A stretch of 36,284 nucleotides of DNA from Elusimicrobiota bacterium (GCA_023700845.1 JAMPYD010000004.1:1-36284), one strand, 5' to 3'. Numbered from the stretch's first letter, positions 24,072 through 31,637 are shown. Translations and numbers: made by a program. The notes: generated by a model from the letters alone, not told the origin.

Positions 24072-24955
24072 GAGGCGGCGAGCGTCTCCTTGTGGGACTT
24101 CCAGAATTTCCGGATGTGGTCCCAGCCTTCCTCGGCCGTGTCGACCATCTTGAAGAGCTTGTTGTCGGCCCAGTTGGTCATGCCCTGCTCCGCGAGATAG
24201 TCGAAGTCCACGAGCCGCTTCCAAAAGGTCTTGCCGACGAGGACGATCGGCAGCGGGCGCTTCTTGCCCGTCTGCACGAGCGTCAAGGTCTCGAAGAGCT
24301 CGTCGAGGGTGCCGAAGCCGCCCGGGAACGCGACCAGCGCCTTGGCGCGCATCAGGAAGTGCATCTTGCGCAGCGAGAAGTAGTGGAACTGGAAGCACAG
24401 CTCCGGCGTGATGTACGGATTCGGGTCCTGCTCGTGCGGCAGGGTGATGTTGAGGCCGATGCTCTTGGCTCCGCACTCCCAGGCGCCGCGGTTGGCGGCC
24501 TCCATGATGCCCGGGCCGCCGCCCGTCACGATGACGTGCTCGAGGTCCTGGCCCGCCTGCTGGGCCTTTGATAGAAGCGCGGCGAAACGCCGCGCTTCCT
24601 CGTACCAGTGGGAGAGCTCGAGCTTCTTCTCGGCGAGGACGACGAGGCGCTTGAGCTCGACGTCGCGAGGGCGGTCGGAGAGGTTCTCCTTGGCGATCTC
24701 CAGCGCGCGGGCGGCCTCCTCCCCGGAAAGGATGCGGGCGGAGCCGAAGACGACGATGGTGGAGCGGATCTTGTTCTCGCGCAGGATCAGTTCGGGCTTG
24801 AGCAGCTCGAGCTGCAGGCGGACGGCGCGCAGGTCCTTGCGGCCCATGAAGTCCATGTCGGCGTACGCCTTGAGGTAGGCGTGCGACTCGCGGATCTTCT
24901 TGAGCAGGGCGGTGCGCTGTTCGGGAAGGAGTTCTCGGGTGGTTTTAGGGTTCAT
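24068..24955 (-). CDS. LOG-family protein (putative nucleoside 5'-monophosphate phosphoribohydrolase)
   Basis: 295 residues. Family motifs are intact: VVFGSAR (68-74), GGGPGIMEAANRG (145-157), RK at 196-197, and PGGFGTLDE (211-219) with its nucleotide-site Glu219. LOG enzymes release free base from nucleoside 5'-monophosphates (cytokinin activation in plants; purine/pyrimidine nucleotide cleavage in bacterial relatives). The extra ~65 helical residues at the N-terminus are usual for the longer bacterial TIGR00730-type members. It is cytoplasmic. It overlaps dctM by four bases (ATGA) and the following TPR gene by four, so it is an integral part of the TRAP operon. Whether the transported ligand is its substrate is unknown. 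Confidence 0.9.
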   Translation of the reverse strand: MNPKTTRELLPEQRTALLKKIRESHAYLKAYADMDFMGRKDLRAVRLQLELLKPELILRENKIRSTIVVFGSARILSGEEAARALEIAKENLSDRPRDVELKRLVVLAEKKLELSHWYEEARRFAALLSKAQQAGQDLEHVIVTGGGPGIMEAANRGAWECGAKSIGLNITLPHEQDPNPYITPELCFQFHYFSLRKMHFLMRAKALVAFPGGFGTLDELFETLTLVQTGKKRPLPIVLVGKTFWKRLVDFDYLAEQGMTNWADNKLFKMVDTAEEGWDHIRKFWKSHKETLAAS

Positions 24956-26223
24956 TGTAGTTTTAGAAGGCGGGGCAGCCAGAGGCTGAGGGCGGGCCAG
25001 TAGGTGACGATCATCAAGGCCGCGATAAGCAGCATCCAGAAGGGAAGGACGGCGCGGTAGAGGACCGGCAGCGGCTTGTCGAAACGCCGCGAGGAGAGGA
25101 AGAGGTTCAGGCCGAGCGGCGGCGTCATGTAGCCGATCTCCAGGTTCAGGAGGAAGAGCGCCCCGAGGTGCACGGGATCGATCCCGTACTGCGCCGCGAC
25201 GGGCGCGATGATAGGCACCACGATGACGATGGCCGAGAAGATCTCGATCATGTTCACGACGAGCAGGAAGACGTTGAGCAGCGCGAGGAACGCCCAGGGG
25301 CTCTGGATATGGTCATGCAGGAAGGCGAAGATGCGCCCCGGGATGTCCGCGTCGATCATGTAGCTCGTGAGGCCGAGCGCGCAGCCCAGGACGATCAGGA
25401 TGGCGCCGACGAGGATCATGCTCTCGCGCGCCACGTGAGGCAGGCGGCGCCAGGAGACGTCCTTGTAGACGAGCACCTCCGCGATCATCACGTAGAAGGC
25501 CATGACGGCGGCGGCCTCGGAGGCGGTGAAGAAGCCGCCGTAGATGCCGCCGATGACGATGAACGGCAGCGGGATTTCCCAAGCGGCCGCTTTCGCGGCC
25601 GCTTGCAGATTCTCCCAAGAGAACGGGATCGGCTTGACGTTCTCGCGCCGCGCGACGACGTAGGCGTAGACCGAGAGCGCCGCGAGCAGGAGGAGGCCGG
25701 GCACGGCCGCCGCGGCGAACAGCTTGTCGATCGAGATCTTGCCGACGAGGGCGTAGAGGATGATCGGCAGGCTCGGCGGGAACATGAGGCCGAGGCTGCC
25801 CGTCGTCGTGATCAGGCCCAGCGAGAAGGCCTCGGGATAGCCCTGGCGCCGCAGCAGAGGATAGACGAGGCCGCCGAGCGCGATGATGGTCACGCCCGAG
25901 GCGCCCGTGAACGCGGTGAACAGCGCGCAGGCGCACAGCCCGGCCACCGCGACGCCTCCGGGCAGCCAGCCGAACATGCTTTCCGCCAGCGCCACCAGGC
26001 GCTGCGGGGCCTTGCTCTCGGCCAGCAGGTAGCCCGCGAAGGTGAACAACGGAACGGCGATCAGGGACGGCAGGGAGGACAGCCGGGAGAGCTCGATGAT
26101 GACGGCGGAGGACTGGATGCCGGCGTCGTGGAACAGCCACAGCGCCAGGGCGCCCATCAAGGCGAAGACGGGCACGCCCGCGAGGGTCAGGGCGGCGAAG
26201 ACGGCGAGGGCCAGGACCGTCAC
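24952..26223 (-). CDS. dctM: TRAP transporter large permease subunit (DctM/TatM)
   Basis: 423 residues from the GTG at 26223, which overlaps the dctQ stop (GTGA); this length matches the family's usual ~425. About 11-12 hydrophobic segments span the protein. Typical DctM stretches are VPLFTFAGYLLAES near the start, FTAFTGASGVTIIALGGLVYPLL, TTTGSLGLMFPPSLPIILYALV, and MTPPLGLNLFLSS near the end. It forms the ion-coupled transport channel with DctQ in the inner membrane and receives ligand from DctP. The frame extends further upstream, but that part lies inside dctQ and has no membrane character. Confidence 0.95.
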   Translation of the reverse strand: MTVLALAVFAALTLAGVPVFALMGALALWLFHDAGIQSSAVIIELSRLSSLPSLIAVPLFTFAGYLLAESKAPQRLVALAESMFGWLPGGVAVAGLCACALFTAFTGASGVTIIALGGLVYPLLRRQGYPEAFSLGLITTTGSLGLMFPPSLPIILYALVGKISIDKLFAAAAVPGLLLLAALSVYAYVVARRENVKPIPFSWENLQAAAKAAAWEIPLPFIVIGGIYGGFFTASEAAAVMAFYVMIAEVLVYKDVSWRRLPHVARESMILVGAILIVLGCALGLTSYMIDADIPGRIFAFLHDHIQSPWAFLALLNVFLLVVNMIEIFSAIVIVVPIIAPVAAQYGIDPVHLGALFLLNLEIGYMTPPLGLNLFLSSRRFDKPLPVLYRAVLPFWMLLIAALMIVTYWPALSLWLPRLLKLQ

Positions 26224-26717
26224 CGGCCCGAGGCCTCGGCGGCGGCGTCGGCGCTCTTGAACAGCATGTGCGTCAGGACCAACGCGAATCCCGCCGGGAT
26301 GCCGGCGGCCGCGACCCAGGACTGCACGGTCAGGCCCGCGACGCTCAGCAGCTCGGACGGGTTGTCGCGTTCGTCGATGAAATAAGTCCAGGACGCCTTG
26401 AGCAGGATCGCCGTTATCGCGGCGCCCGCGAGGTTGGCGATAAGCCTCAGGCGGGGCTTCCAGCGCTCGGGCGCGCCGACGTGGGCGGCCTCCCAGGCGA
26501 AGTGCTTCTCCGAAGCGGCGGCGAGCGCGGCGCCGAGGAACCCGGTCCAGAGGACCAGATGCTTGAGGACGGTCTCCCCCCACAGCAGCCCCATGCCGAA
26601 ATGGCGAAGCACGACCTGCGCGAAGGCCAAGGTCACCATGACCGCGAGCAGCGCCACTAAGAGGGCGCCCTCCGCGGCGGCGAGGCTCGCCTCAGCTCTT
26701 CTTAGCTGATCGCGCAC
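26220..26717 (-). CDS. dctQ: TRAP transporter small permease subunit (DctQ/TatQ)
   Basis: 165 residues, with four hydrophobic segments and the family signature RHFGMGLLWGETVLKHLVLWTGFLGAALA. The likely start is the GTG at 26717, giving a 26-base overlap with dctP. No closer in-frame start precedes the first membrane helix. It pairs with DctM in the inner membrane. Confidence 0.9.
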   Translation of the reverse strand: MRDQLRRAEASLAAAEGALLVALLAVMVTLAFAQVVLRHFGMGLLWGETVLKHLVLWTGFLGAALAAASEKHFAWEAAHVGAPERWKPRLRLIANLAGAAITAILLKASWTYFIDERDNPSELLSVAGLTVQSWVAAAGIPAGFALVLTHMLFKSADAAAEASGR

Positions 26718-27702
26718 GGAGGGCGGCGAGCTCCTTCTCGAACTTCCCGAGCAGCTCCGCGGAGAACAGCTTGCCGGCGAGCTCCCGTCGCGCGGCCGCG
26801 CCGAGCTCCTCGTACCGGCGCCGCGTCGCGGGGCCGGGGTCGGCCGCGAGGTCGAGGCCCTGCTTCTTGAGCGCCTGGAGGGCCTTGTCGTTCTCGAGGT
26901 TGGTCAGCTCGTTGAGCCGCTTGAGGTGCTTCGCGGAAAGGGCGAGCAGGGCCGCGCGCTGGTCGTCCGGCAGGGAGTCGATGAACTTCTTCGAGACGAG
27001 CACGGCGCCCGTGGACTCCGCGAGGGGCACCGGGTAGATGTGCTTGACCTTCGAGTGCCATTGCAGCGCGACGACGCCCAGCGGCGGGCCGTACACGCCG
27101 TTGATCATGCCGGTCTGCAGGGACTGCATGACGTCGACGATGGACAGGGGCACGGGGTTGACCTTCAAGGCCGAGAAGGCGGCGATCGCGATGGGGTCGC
27201 CCTCCCACACCCACATCTTCTCCTTCTTCATGTCCTCGGGCGAGGCGATGGGGTTCTTGCTGAACACGTAGACCGAGCCGAGGTCGGTCCACCCCAGGAG
27301 GACGAAGCCCCCTTTCTCGACGGCCGCGTTGAGCTCCTTGTCGAATTTGGCGCGCACCGCCTCGAGCTCGGAGCGCGAGCGGAACAGCCACGGGGCGTCG
27401 AGGAGGCGGGTCTCGGGGGCGACGTCGCCCAGGCCCACGCCGGTGAAGCCCGCGGCGTGCAGCTGTCCGATGCGGATCTTCTTGACCACGTCCTTCTCGT
27501 CGCCGGCCACGCCGCCGGGGTAGAACTTGAACTTGAGGGCGCCCGCGGTCTGCGCCTCGAGTTCCTTGGACAGCTCGCCCAGCACCTTCATCCAGGTGGA
27601 GCCTTCCGGCGCCAGGGTCGCGAACTTGATCTGCGTCGGCCGCGCCGCGGAGGCGCTGGCGGCGAGGAGGGCGACCAAAGCCAGGGACCTAGAAATAATC
27701 AT
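26692..27702 (-). CDS. dctP: TRAP transporter solute-binding protein (DctP/TatP-like)
   Basis: 336 residues from the ATG at 27702. The 15 extra residues upstream in the frame are basic, and this start gives a clean signal peptide (MIISRSLALVALLAASASA). DctP-fold landmarks are KFATLAPEGSTWMKVL, GDEKDVVKKIRIGQLHAAGFTGVGLGDV, APWLFRS, and SLQTGMINGVYGPP. In acid-binding DctP proteins the strand near the middle carries LKIR, whose Arg clamps the ligand carboxylate. Here it reads KMWVWEGD, with Trp in that place. The family use suggests periplasmic capture of a ligand that is not a simple carboxylate. It overlaps tatT by 14 bases. Confidence 0.9.
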   Translation of the reverse strand: MIISRSLALVALLAASASAARPTQIKFATLAPEGSTWMKVLGELSKELEAQTAGALKFKFYPGGVAGDEKDVVKKIRIGQLHAAGFTGVGLGDVAPETRLLDAPWLFRSRSELEAVRAKFDKELNAAVEKGGFVLLGWTDLGSVYVFSKNPIASPEDMKKEKMWVWEGDPIAIAAFSALKVNPVPLSIVDVMQSLQTGMINGVYGPPLGVVALQWHSKVKHIYPVPLAESTGAVLVSKKFIDSLPDDQRAALLALSAKHLKRLNELTNLENDKALQALKKQGLDLAADPGPATRRRYEELGAAARRELAGKLFSAELLGKFEKELAALRARSAKKS

Positions 27703-28552
27703 CGATCTTCTCCATGAGCTGGGCCGCCTTCTTCTTCGCGGCTTCATCGGTGAGCCGGGCGTAAGGCAGCGCCCCGGCGGGCGATTCGAGAGCCTTCGTC
27801 AGGAGCTGGGTGTACAGCTCCCGGTCCTGCACGGCCACGGCGTACCAGCGCGCGTTGAGGACGTGCGTCATCAGGTACTGGCCGCGGGTGAGCTTGTGCG
27901 CCCACTCGAAATGGGTCTTGGCCTTGCCCGGATCGCCGCCCAGCATCGCCGGTCGCGAGGCGTAGTAGACGCCGAAGAACAGGTCGGCGCCGCCGAAATG
28001 GAAGGCCGGATCGAGCTCGTAGACCCGCTTCATCAGCAAGGTGACCTTGGGGAGGTCGGCCAGCGCGGCGGAGTCGTCCTTGGAGAGGTTGACGTAGCCC
28101 CCCCAGCCGAAGCCGGCCCAGAACAGGTCGGGCACGTCCTCCTTCTTCGCCCACTTGAGCGCCTTCTCGAAATCTTCGATGCTCTTGTCCCTCAGGCCGT
28201 TGAAGACGGACTTCAGCCCGAGGGCCGCGAGCGCGTGGTCGCGGCCGCGCAGGTAGAGCCCCTTCGCGCGCTGCGGCTCCGCGTCCTCGACGAAGAGGAA
28301 GGCGTAGCCGCCGAAGCCCTCGGCGAGGAGGCGATGCATGGTGAGGTTTCCCGGATCGGAGACGAGCATGGCCTCGATGAGCTTGAGCTGGGAGGCCACG
28401 GCGTCGCGCCCGAGCTGGTAGTCGGGCTCCTCCAAGGCGGTCTTGCGCCCGCGCTCGAGCATCGAGGCGGTCGTGCGCACGGCGTAGCGGTCGATCGAGC
28501 CGCAGGCGGTGGAGGCCAGGCAGGCGGCCGCGAGGAGCAGCTTATTCCTCAT
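27689..28552 (-). CDS. tatT: TRAP-associated TPR lipoprotein (TatT, T-component)
   Basis: 287 residues. The N-terminus is a short hydrophobic stretch ending ASTAC-GS, a plausible though imperfect lipobox (Cys17). The body matches the TRAP T-component family: LLAEGFGGYAFLFVEDAEPQRAKGLYLRGRDHAL, then DVPDLFWAGFGWGGYVNLSKDD, FGGADLFFGVYYASRP and GGDPGKAKTHFEWAHKLTRGQYLMTHVLNARWYAVAVQD. In Treponema pallidum the related protein (Tp0956) is a TPR lipoprotein that associates with the solute-binding protein TatP, and its gene precedes it as here. It heads the operon; an extended -10 (TGCTACGAT) lies 10 nt before the start. Confidence 0.9.
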   Translation of the reverse strand: MRNKLLLAAACLASTACGSIDRYAVRTTASMLERGRKTALEEPDYQLGRDAVASQLKLIEAMLVSDPGNLTMHRLLAEGFGGYAFLFVEDAEPQRAKGLYLRGRDHALAALGLKSVFNGLRDKSIEDFEKALKWAKKEDVPDLFWAGFGWGGYVNLSKDDSAALADLPKVTLLMKRVYELDPAFHFGGADLFFGVYYASRPAMLGGDPGKAKTHFEWAHKLTRGQYLMTHVLNARWYAVAVQDRELYTQLLTKALESPAGALPYARLTDEAAKKKAAQLMEKIDDYF

Positions 28553-28562
28553 ATGGGGGCCT

Positions 28563-28571
28563 ATCGTAGCA
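28563..28571 (-). promoter_or_regulatory. Extended -10 promoter of the tatT operon
   Basis: On the - strand TGC precedes TACGAT (28568-28563), forming an extended -10 (TGnTAnnAT). Ten bases separate it from the ATG at 28552, so the leader would be only about 3-5 nt and no ribosome site fits. No -35 box is obvious, which extended -10 promoters tolerate. Confidence 0.45.
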
Positions 28572-28639
28572 AAATCCGGCGTCCGGCCGCGCCGTGCTTA
28601 AGCGCCGGTCGCGCCTCGCTTCAGCTCGCGTAGTCGCGT

Positions 28640-28702
28640 CCGGGAGGATGATCCTCCGGGCCCGGCGACCGCGCGCCGGCTCCCTCCGGATCATCCTCCC
28701 GG
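28640..28702. repeat. 15-bp inverted repeat with inner stem
   Basis: CCGGGAGGATGATCC (28640-28654) is the exact reverse complement of 28688-28702. Inside the 33-base loop a second stem is possible (CCGGCG 28662-28667 with CGCCGG 28674-28679). The left arm also begins a shorter palindrome, GGAGGATGATCCTCC (28643-28657). It lies in the 281-base gap between the Omp85 gene's stop and the tatT start. No T-run follows. It could be a 3'-end stabilising structure, a REP-like element or a structured leader for tatT if transcription reads through. Confidence 0.7.
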
Positions 28703-28759
28703 CCTACCTGGTGAGTCCGACGGCGCGACCTTCGCCCGCATGCCGGAAGACGGCGACGG

Positions 28760-28785
28760 GCGTGTTTATCTTGAGATAAACGTGC
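28760..28785 (+). repeat. 26-bp near-palindrome, copy 1
   Basis: GCGTGTTTATCT, then TG, then AGATAAACGTGC. As + strand RNA all twelve outer pairs form if two G-U pairs are allowed; on the - strand the same two positions are A-C mismatches. It lies 48 nt past the Omp85 stop codon (28834). Copy 2 at 31569-31594 matches 22 of 26 bases. The remaining bases of the 28553-28833 gap (28571-28639, 28703-28759 and 28786-28833) show no other clear signal. Confidence 0.7.
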
Positions 28786-28833
28786 GCTCGCTCGGTCCCG
28801 AGCCGGGTGGATGGACGCCGCCGGGCGGACGGC

Positions 28834-30504
28834 TTAGTATAAGCGGGAGGGAGGGCTGGGGTCGACGCCGCGGGCGGCGCTGTTGAAGAGGCTGAAGGCC
28901 TGCCCGCCCTTGATCGAGATGACCCAGCGCGAGGAGGTTCCGGGGCCGCGGTTGAGCGCGTAGGCGACGTCGAGCCGGCCCACCGCGCCGCTGCGGGAGC
29001 GCGTCGAGGCCGCGCGCAGGCCCAAGCCGACGTCGGAGCGGATGTCCCGCAGCGTCATGTCGGACCCCGCGCGGCCGACGATGCCGCTGTCGACGAACAG
29101 CGCCGCTCCCAGGCGGACGAGATGGAAGAACTCCCCGGGGAAGAAGAAACGGTCCTCGAAGTTGACGAGCACGGCCTGGGAGCCGACGAAGCTGTTGTTC
29201 TTGTACCCGCGCAGGCCGGTGCTGCCGCCGAGGGCCACCGAGCTGTCGCGGTCGAGGAACTTCCCGAAGGCCCCTTCGATGTGGCCGACCAAGGTGTGGT
29301 CTCCGCGCCAGTGGGTCTTCCAGAAGAAGTTCAGGTCCGCGTTGGCCAGCGCGTTCTCCCATCTCCCGGTCGCGGTGCGCCCCGACAAGGCGACCCGGCC
29401 GATCGCGAACCGGCCCGGAGCGAAGCGCACGCCGTGCTGGTTGGAGACGCTGAAGATCGAGCGGTCGCGGTCGGAGCCCGTCTTGGAGGACATCCAGCCG
29501 CCGCGGACGGAGAGCTCGTTGCCGAGGTTGAAGTCCTCGACGCGCTCCATGCGGTCGATGTAGGTCTCCTTGATGTAGTCGGGCTGCACCCACGCGTAGC
29601 CGATCGTCGGGCCCGACAGCTCGCGTTCGTGGGGCAAGGTTCCGGCGGAGGTGCCGGCCAGCGGCTCGTACTTCGCCTCGTCGCTGTACCAGCCGGCCTC
29701 CACGCGCTGGACGAAGGTCTGGTCCGCCTCGAGGCGGCGCCCGAGGGAGGCCTCCGCGACGCGGCGCTTCATGCGGAACTCCGTGAACACCTCGCCGTCG
29801 CGGTACAGCTCCGGCTCGGTCGTCGCGCGCAGCCAGGAGACGGCCGAGGCGCGGCGCGAATCGAGCGAATAGAAGGGGCTCGTCAGCGAGGCGGAGGCCG
29901 CGTCGCCCGTGCTCCCGCGCGAGTAGCCGCCGTTGAGCGCGAGGCGGGTGCCCATGAAGCGCGGGTCCCCGTAGCTGTAGGAGCTGTAGGTCCGCCGGCC
30001 CGTGCGGCCGTAGTCGATCGCGACGCTCTTGCCGTAGCCGAGGATGTTTCCCTCCTCGAGGCCCATCGAGAAGAAGCTCTCCCCGCCCTCGGTGCCGGCG
30101 GCGAAGCGCGGGTTCGTCGTCCAGCTGTCCTGGCTGCGCACGACCGCGTCCACCCGTCCGTCCGGCCTCGTCACCGGGAGGATGTCGACGCGCCGGAAGG
30201 ACCCGTTGGCCCGCAGGTTGCGTTCGGACTGGATGACCTTCAGCGGGTCCCAGACCTCGCCCGGCGCGAACAGGAGCTCCCGGCGGATGACCGTCTCGCG
30301 GGTCGGGTAGTGGATCTTGTTGGCGAGGCGGAACGGCCAAAAATCCTCGCCCGGCACGGTGGGGTCGAACACGTTGACGCGTTCGACGCGGATCTCCACG
30401 ATCTCCGCGCCGGCCGGCTCGGGCGACGGCTCCTCGACCTGCCGGGCGCCGGCGGCGCGCGCGAGGAGCAGCGCGGCCGCGAGGAGCCCGGCGGCCCGCT
30501 TCAT
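28834..30504 (-). CDS. Omp85/BamA-family outer-membrane protein with a single POTRA domain
   Basis: 556 residues from the ATG at 30504, overlapping the metF stop (ATGA); a longer frame upstream is metF's shadow. A signal peptide (KRAAGLLAAALLLARAAGA) is followed by one POTRA-like domain (about 35-127: ETVIRRELLFAPGEVWDPLKV, then ERNLRANGSFRRVDI). An Omp85 barrel follows, with LRGY at 431-434 (the VRGF/Y lid-loop motif), then FEDRFFFP and LFVDSGIVG. It ends in a C-terminal Tyr. BamA has five POTRAs and TamA three, so this is a reduced family member that may insert or export a dedicated substrate. Coupling with metF is unusual. Confidence 0.9.
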   Translation of the reverse strand: MKRAAGLLAAALLLARAAGARQVEEPSPEPAGAEIVEIRVERVNVFDPTVPGEDFWPFRLANKIHYPTRETVIRRELLFAPGEVWDPLKVIQSERNLRANGSFRRVDILPVTRPDGRVDAVVRSQDSWTTNPRFAAGTEGGESFFSMGLEEGNILGYGKSVAIDYGRTGRRTYSSYSYGDPRFMGTRLALNGGYSRGSTGDAASASLTSPFYSLDSRRASAVSWLRATTEPELYRDGEVFTEFRMKRRVAEASLGRRLEADQTFVQRVEAGWYSDEAKYEPLAGTSAGTLPHERELSGPTIGYAWVQPDYIKETYIDRMERVEDFNLGNELSVRGGWMSSKTGSDRDRSIFSVSNQHGVRFAPGRFAIGRVALSGRTATGRWENALANADLNFFWKTHWRGDHTLVGHIEGAFGKFLDRDSSVALGGSTGLRGYKNNSFVGSQAVLVNFEDRFFFPGEFFHLVRLGAALFVDSGIVGRAGSDMTLRDIRSDVGLGLRAASTRSRSGAVGRLDVAYALNRGPGTSSRWVISIKGGQAFSLFNSAARGVDPSPPSRLY

Positions 30505-31370
30505 CCGCGTCTGAGCCGCGCCAGGATCTCGGAGGTCGAATGCGAACGGTTGAGCGTGTAGAAGTGTATCCCGGGGGCTCCGCCGTCGAGCAGCTCGCGG
30601 CACTGGCGCGCGGCCCATTCGACGCCTTCCCGGACCACGGCCTCGGCGTCGTTCTGCACGGCGGAGAGGCGCTCCTCGAGCTCATGGGGGATGCGGGCGC
30701 CGCACATCGCCGTGAAGCGCTTGAGCTGCGCGTAGCCCGTCACCGGCATGATGCCGGGCACGATGGGGACGGCGACCCCCGCGGCGCGCGCGCGGGCGAC
30801 GAAGGCGAAGTAGTCCTTGTTGTCGAAGAAGAGCTGGGTGATCGCCCAGTCCGCGCCAGCGACGGACTTGGCCGCGAAGCGCGCCAGGTCGTCCTCGGGC
30901 GAGCGCGCCTCCGGGTGCGTCTCGGGATAGCCGGCGACCGCCATCCTGAACCCCCCCCGCTCCTTGACGAAGGCGACGAGGTCGCCGGCGTAGCCGAAGT
31001 CGCGCTCCCCGGGGGGCGCGACGGGGTGGTCCTTGGGCGGGTCGCCGCGCAGCGCCACGACGTTGCGGATGCCGAGCGTCTCGAGGCGGGCCAGCACGCC
31101 GAGGATCTCGGCGCGCGTGTGCGCGATGCACGTCAGGTGGCACGCCGTCGTGAGGCCGGTCTCGTTCTGGATGCGTCCCGCGGCCTCCACCGTGCGCTCC
31201 CGCCCGGAGCCGCCGGCGCCGTAGGTCAGGGACACGTAGTCGGGAGAGAGGTCCTTCAGCGCCTTCACGTCGGCGACGAACTTGTCGAGGTCCTCCGGCG
31301 CCTTGGGCAGGAAGAACTCGAAGGAGAACAGCGGGCGCCCTTTTCCGAAGAGCTCGGCGATGTCGTGCAC
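30501..31370 (-). CDS. metF: Methylenetetrahydrofolate reductase
   Basis: 289 residues from the GTG at 31370 (E. coli MetF is 296). A longer frame begins at 31508, but its extra 46 residues lie over the inverted repeat and do not resemble MetF. It reduces 5,10-methylene-THF to 5-methyl-THF for methionine synthesis, using FAD. Key positions are present: SFEFF with Glu18 (E. coli Glu28), ALRGD with Asp110 (Asp120), and QLFFD with Gln169 (Gln183), plus HLTCIAHTRAE and IVPGIMPVTGYAQLKRF. It is cytoplasmic. An extended -10 box lies seven bases before the start, with no ribosome site. It overlaps the Omp85 gene by four bases. Confidence 0.95.
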   Translation of the reverse strand: MHDIAELFGKGRPLFSFEFFLPKAPEDLDKFVADVKALKDLSPDYVSLTYGAGGSGRERTVEAAGRIQNETGLTTACHLTCIAHTRAEILGVLARLETLGIRNVVALRGDPPKDHPVAPPGERDFGYAGDLVAFVKERGGFRMAVAGYPETHPEARSPEDDLARFAAKSVAGADWAITQLFFDNKDYFAFVARARAAGVAVPIVPGIMPVTGYAQLKRFTAMCGARIPHELEERLSAVQNDAEAVVREGVEWAARQCRELLDGGAPGIHFYTLNRSHSTSEILARLRRG

Positions 31371-31377
31371 GCCGGGG

Positions 31378-31386
31378 ATATTACCA
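31378..31386 (-). promoter_or_regulatory. Extended -10 promoter of metF
   Basis: On the - strand TGG precedes TAATAT (31383-31378). Seven bases separate it from the GTG at 31370, so transcription would begin at about the start codon, giving a leaderless mRNA. This also supports choosing the GTG over the longer frame. Confidence 0.45.
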
Positions 31387-31427
31387 AATGTCGGCCGCGC
31401 GTCGCCTTCATGACGGCTTTGTGACGG

Positions 31428-31551
31428 CCCGGCGGCGGTTTCATGTCCTTCGGGGCCGCTCGGCATTGAGCCTCGCTTGGGGTCGACCGCGATCGACGGA
31501 GCAAACATCGCGGCGACCCCACACCCCTCAGGACATGAAACCGCCTCCGGG
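31428..31551. repeat. Long imperfect inverted repeat upstream of metF
   Basis: GGCGGTTTCATGTCCT (31434-31449) pairs perfectly with 31530-31545; one mismatch further out CCCGG (31428-31432) pairs with CCGGG (31547-31551), giving 21 pairs in 22 positions. Inside, GGGGTCG-(A)-CCGCGAT (31479-31493) pairs with ATCGCGGCGACCCC (31507-31520), leaving a 13-base loop. The result is a two-storey hairpin of about 124 bases. It lies between the stop of the 975-residue TPR gene and the metF promoter. No T-run follows on either strand. Confidence 0.75.
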
Positions 31552-31568
31552 CCTCAGCACGCCGCAGC

Positions 31569-31594
31569 GCGTGTTTATCTCAAGATAATCATGC
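31569..31594 (+). repeat. 26-bp near-palindrome, copy 2
   Basis: GCGTGTTTATCT, then CA, then AGATAATCATGC. It is the same element as 28760-28785 with four changes. The centre TG becomes CA; one change turns a G-U pair into an A-U pair, and one breaks a T-A pair. It lies 43 nt past the stop codon of the TPR gene (31638), almost the same distance as copy 1 from its gene. The rest of the 31371-31637 gap shows nothing else clear. Confidence 0.7.
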
Positions 31595-31637
31595 CCGACT
31601 TCGATCCTCCTCGCCGGACCGCAGCGACATTCCTCGC

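Noticed and set aside
28640..28702. Intrinsic terminator reading of the long inverted repeats (also 31428-31551)
   Set aside because: Neither is followed by a T-run on either strand, and loops are long, so they are listed as repeats rather than terminators.
28594..28779. Possible small + strand gene ending VFILR
   Set aside because: The ending is simply the palindromic element read as codons; a second short frame at 31388-31588 ends VFISR for the same reason. No ribosome site, and the rest is Arg/Pro-rich.
31371..31508. An N-terminal extension of metF starting at 31508
   Set aside because: The extra 46 residues lie over the inverted repeat and the promoter and do not look like MetF. The GTG at 31370 gives the normal length.
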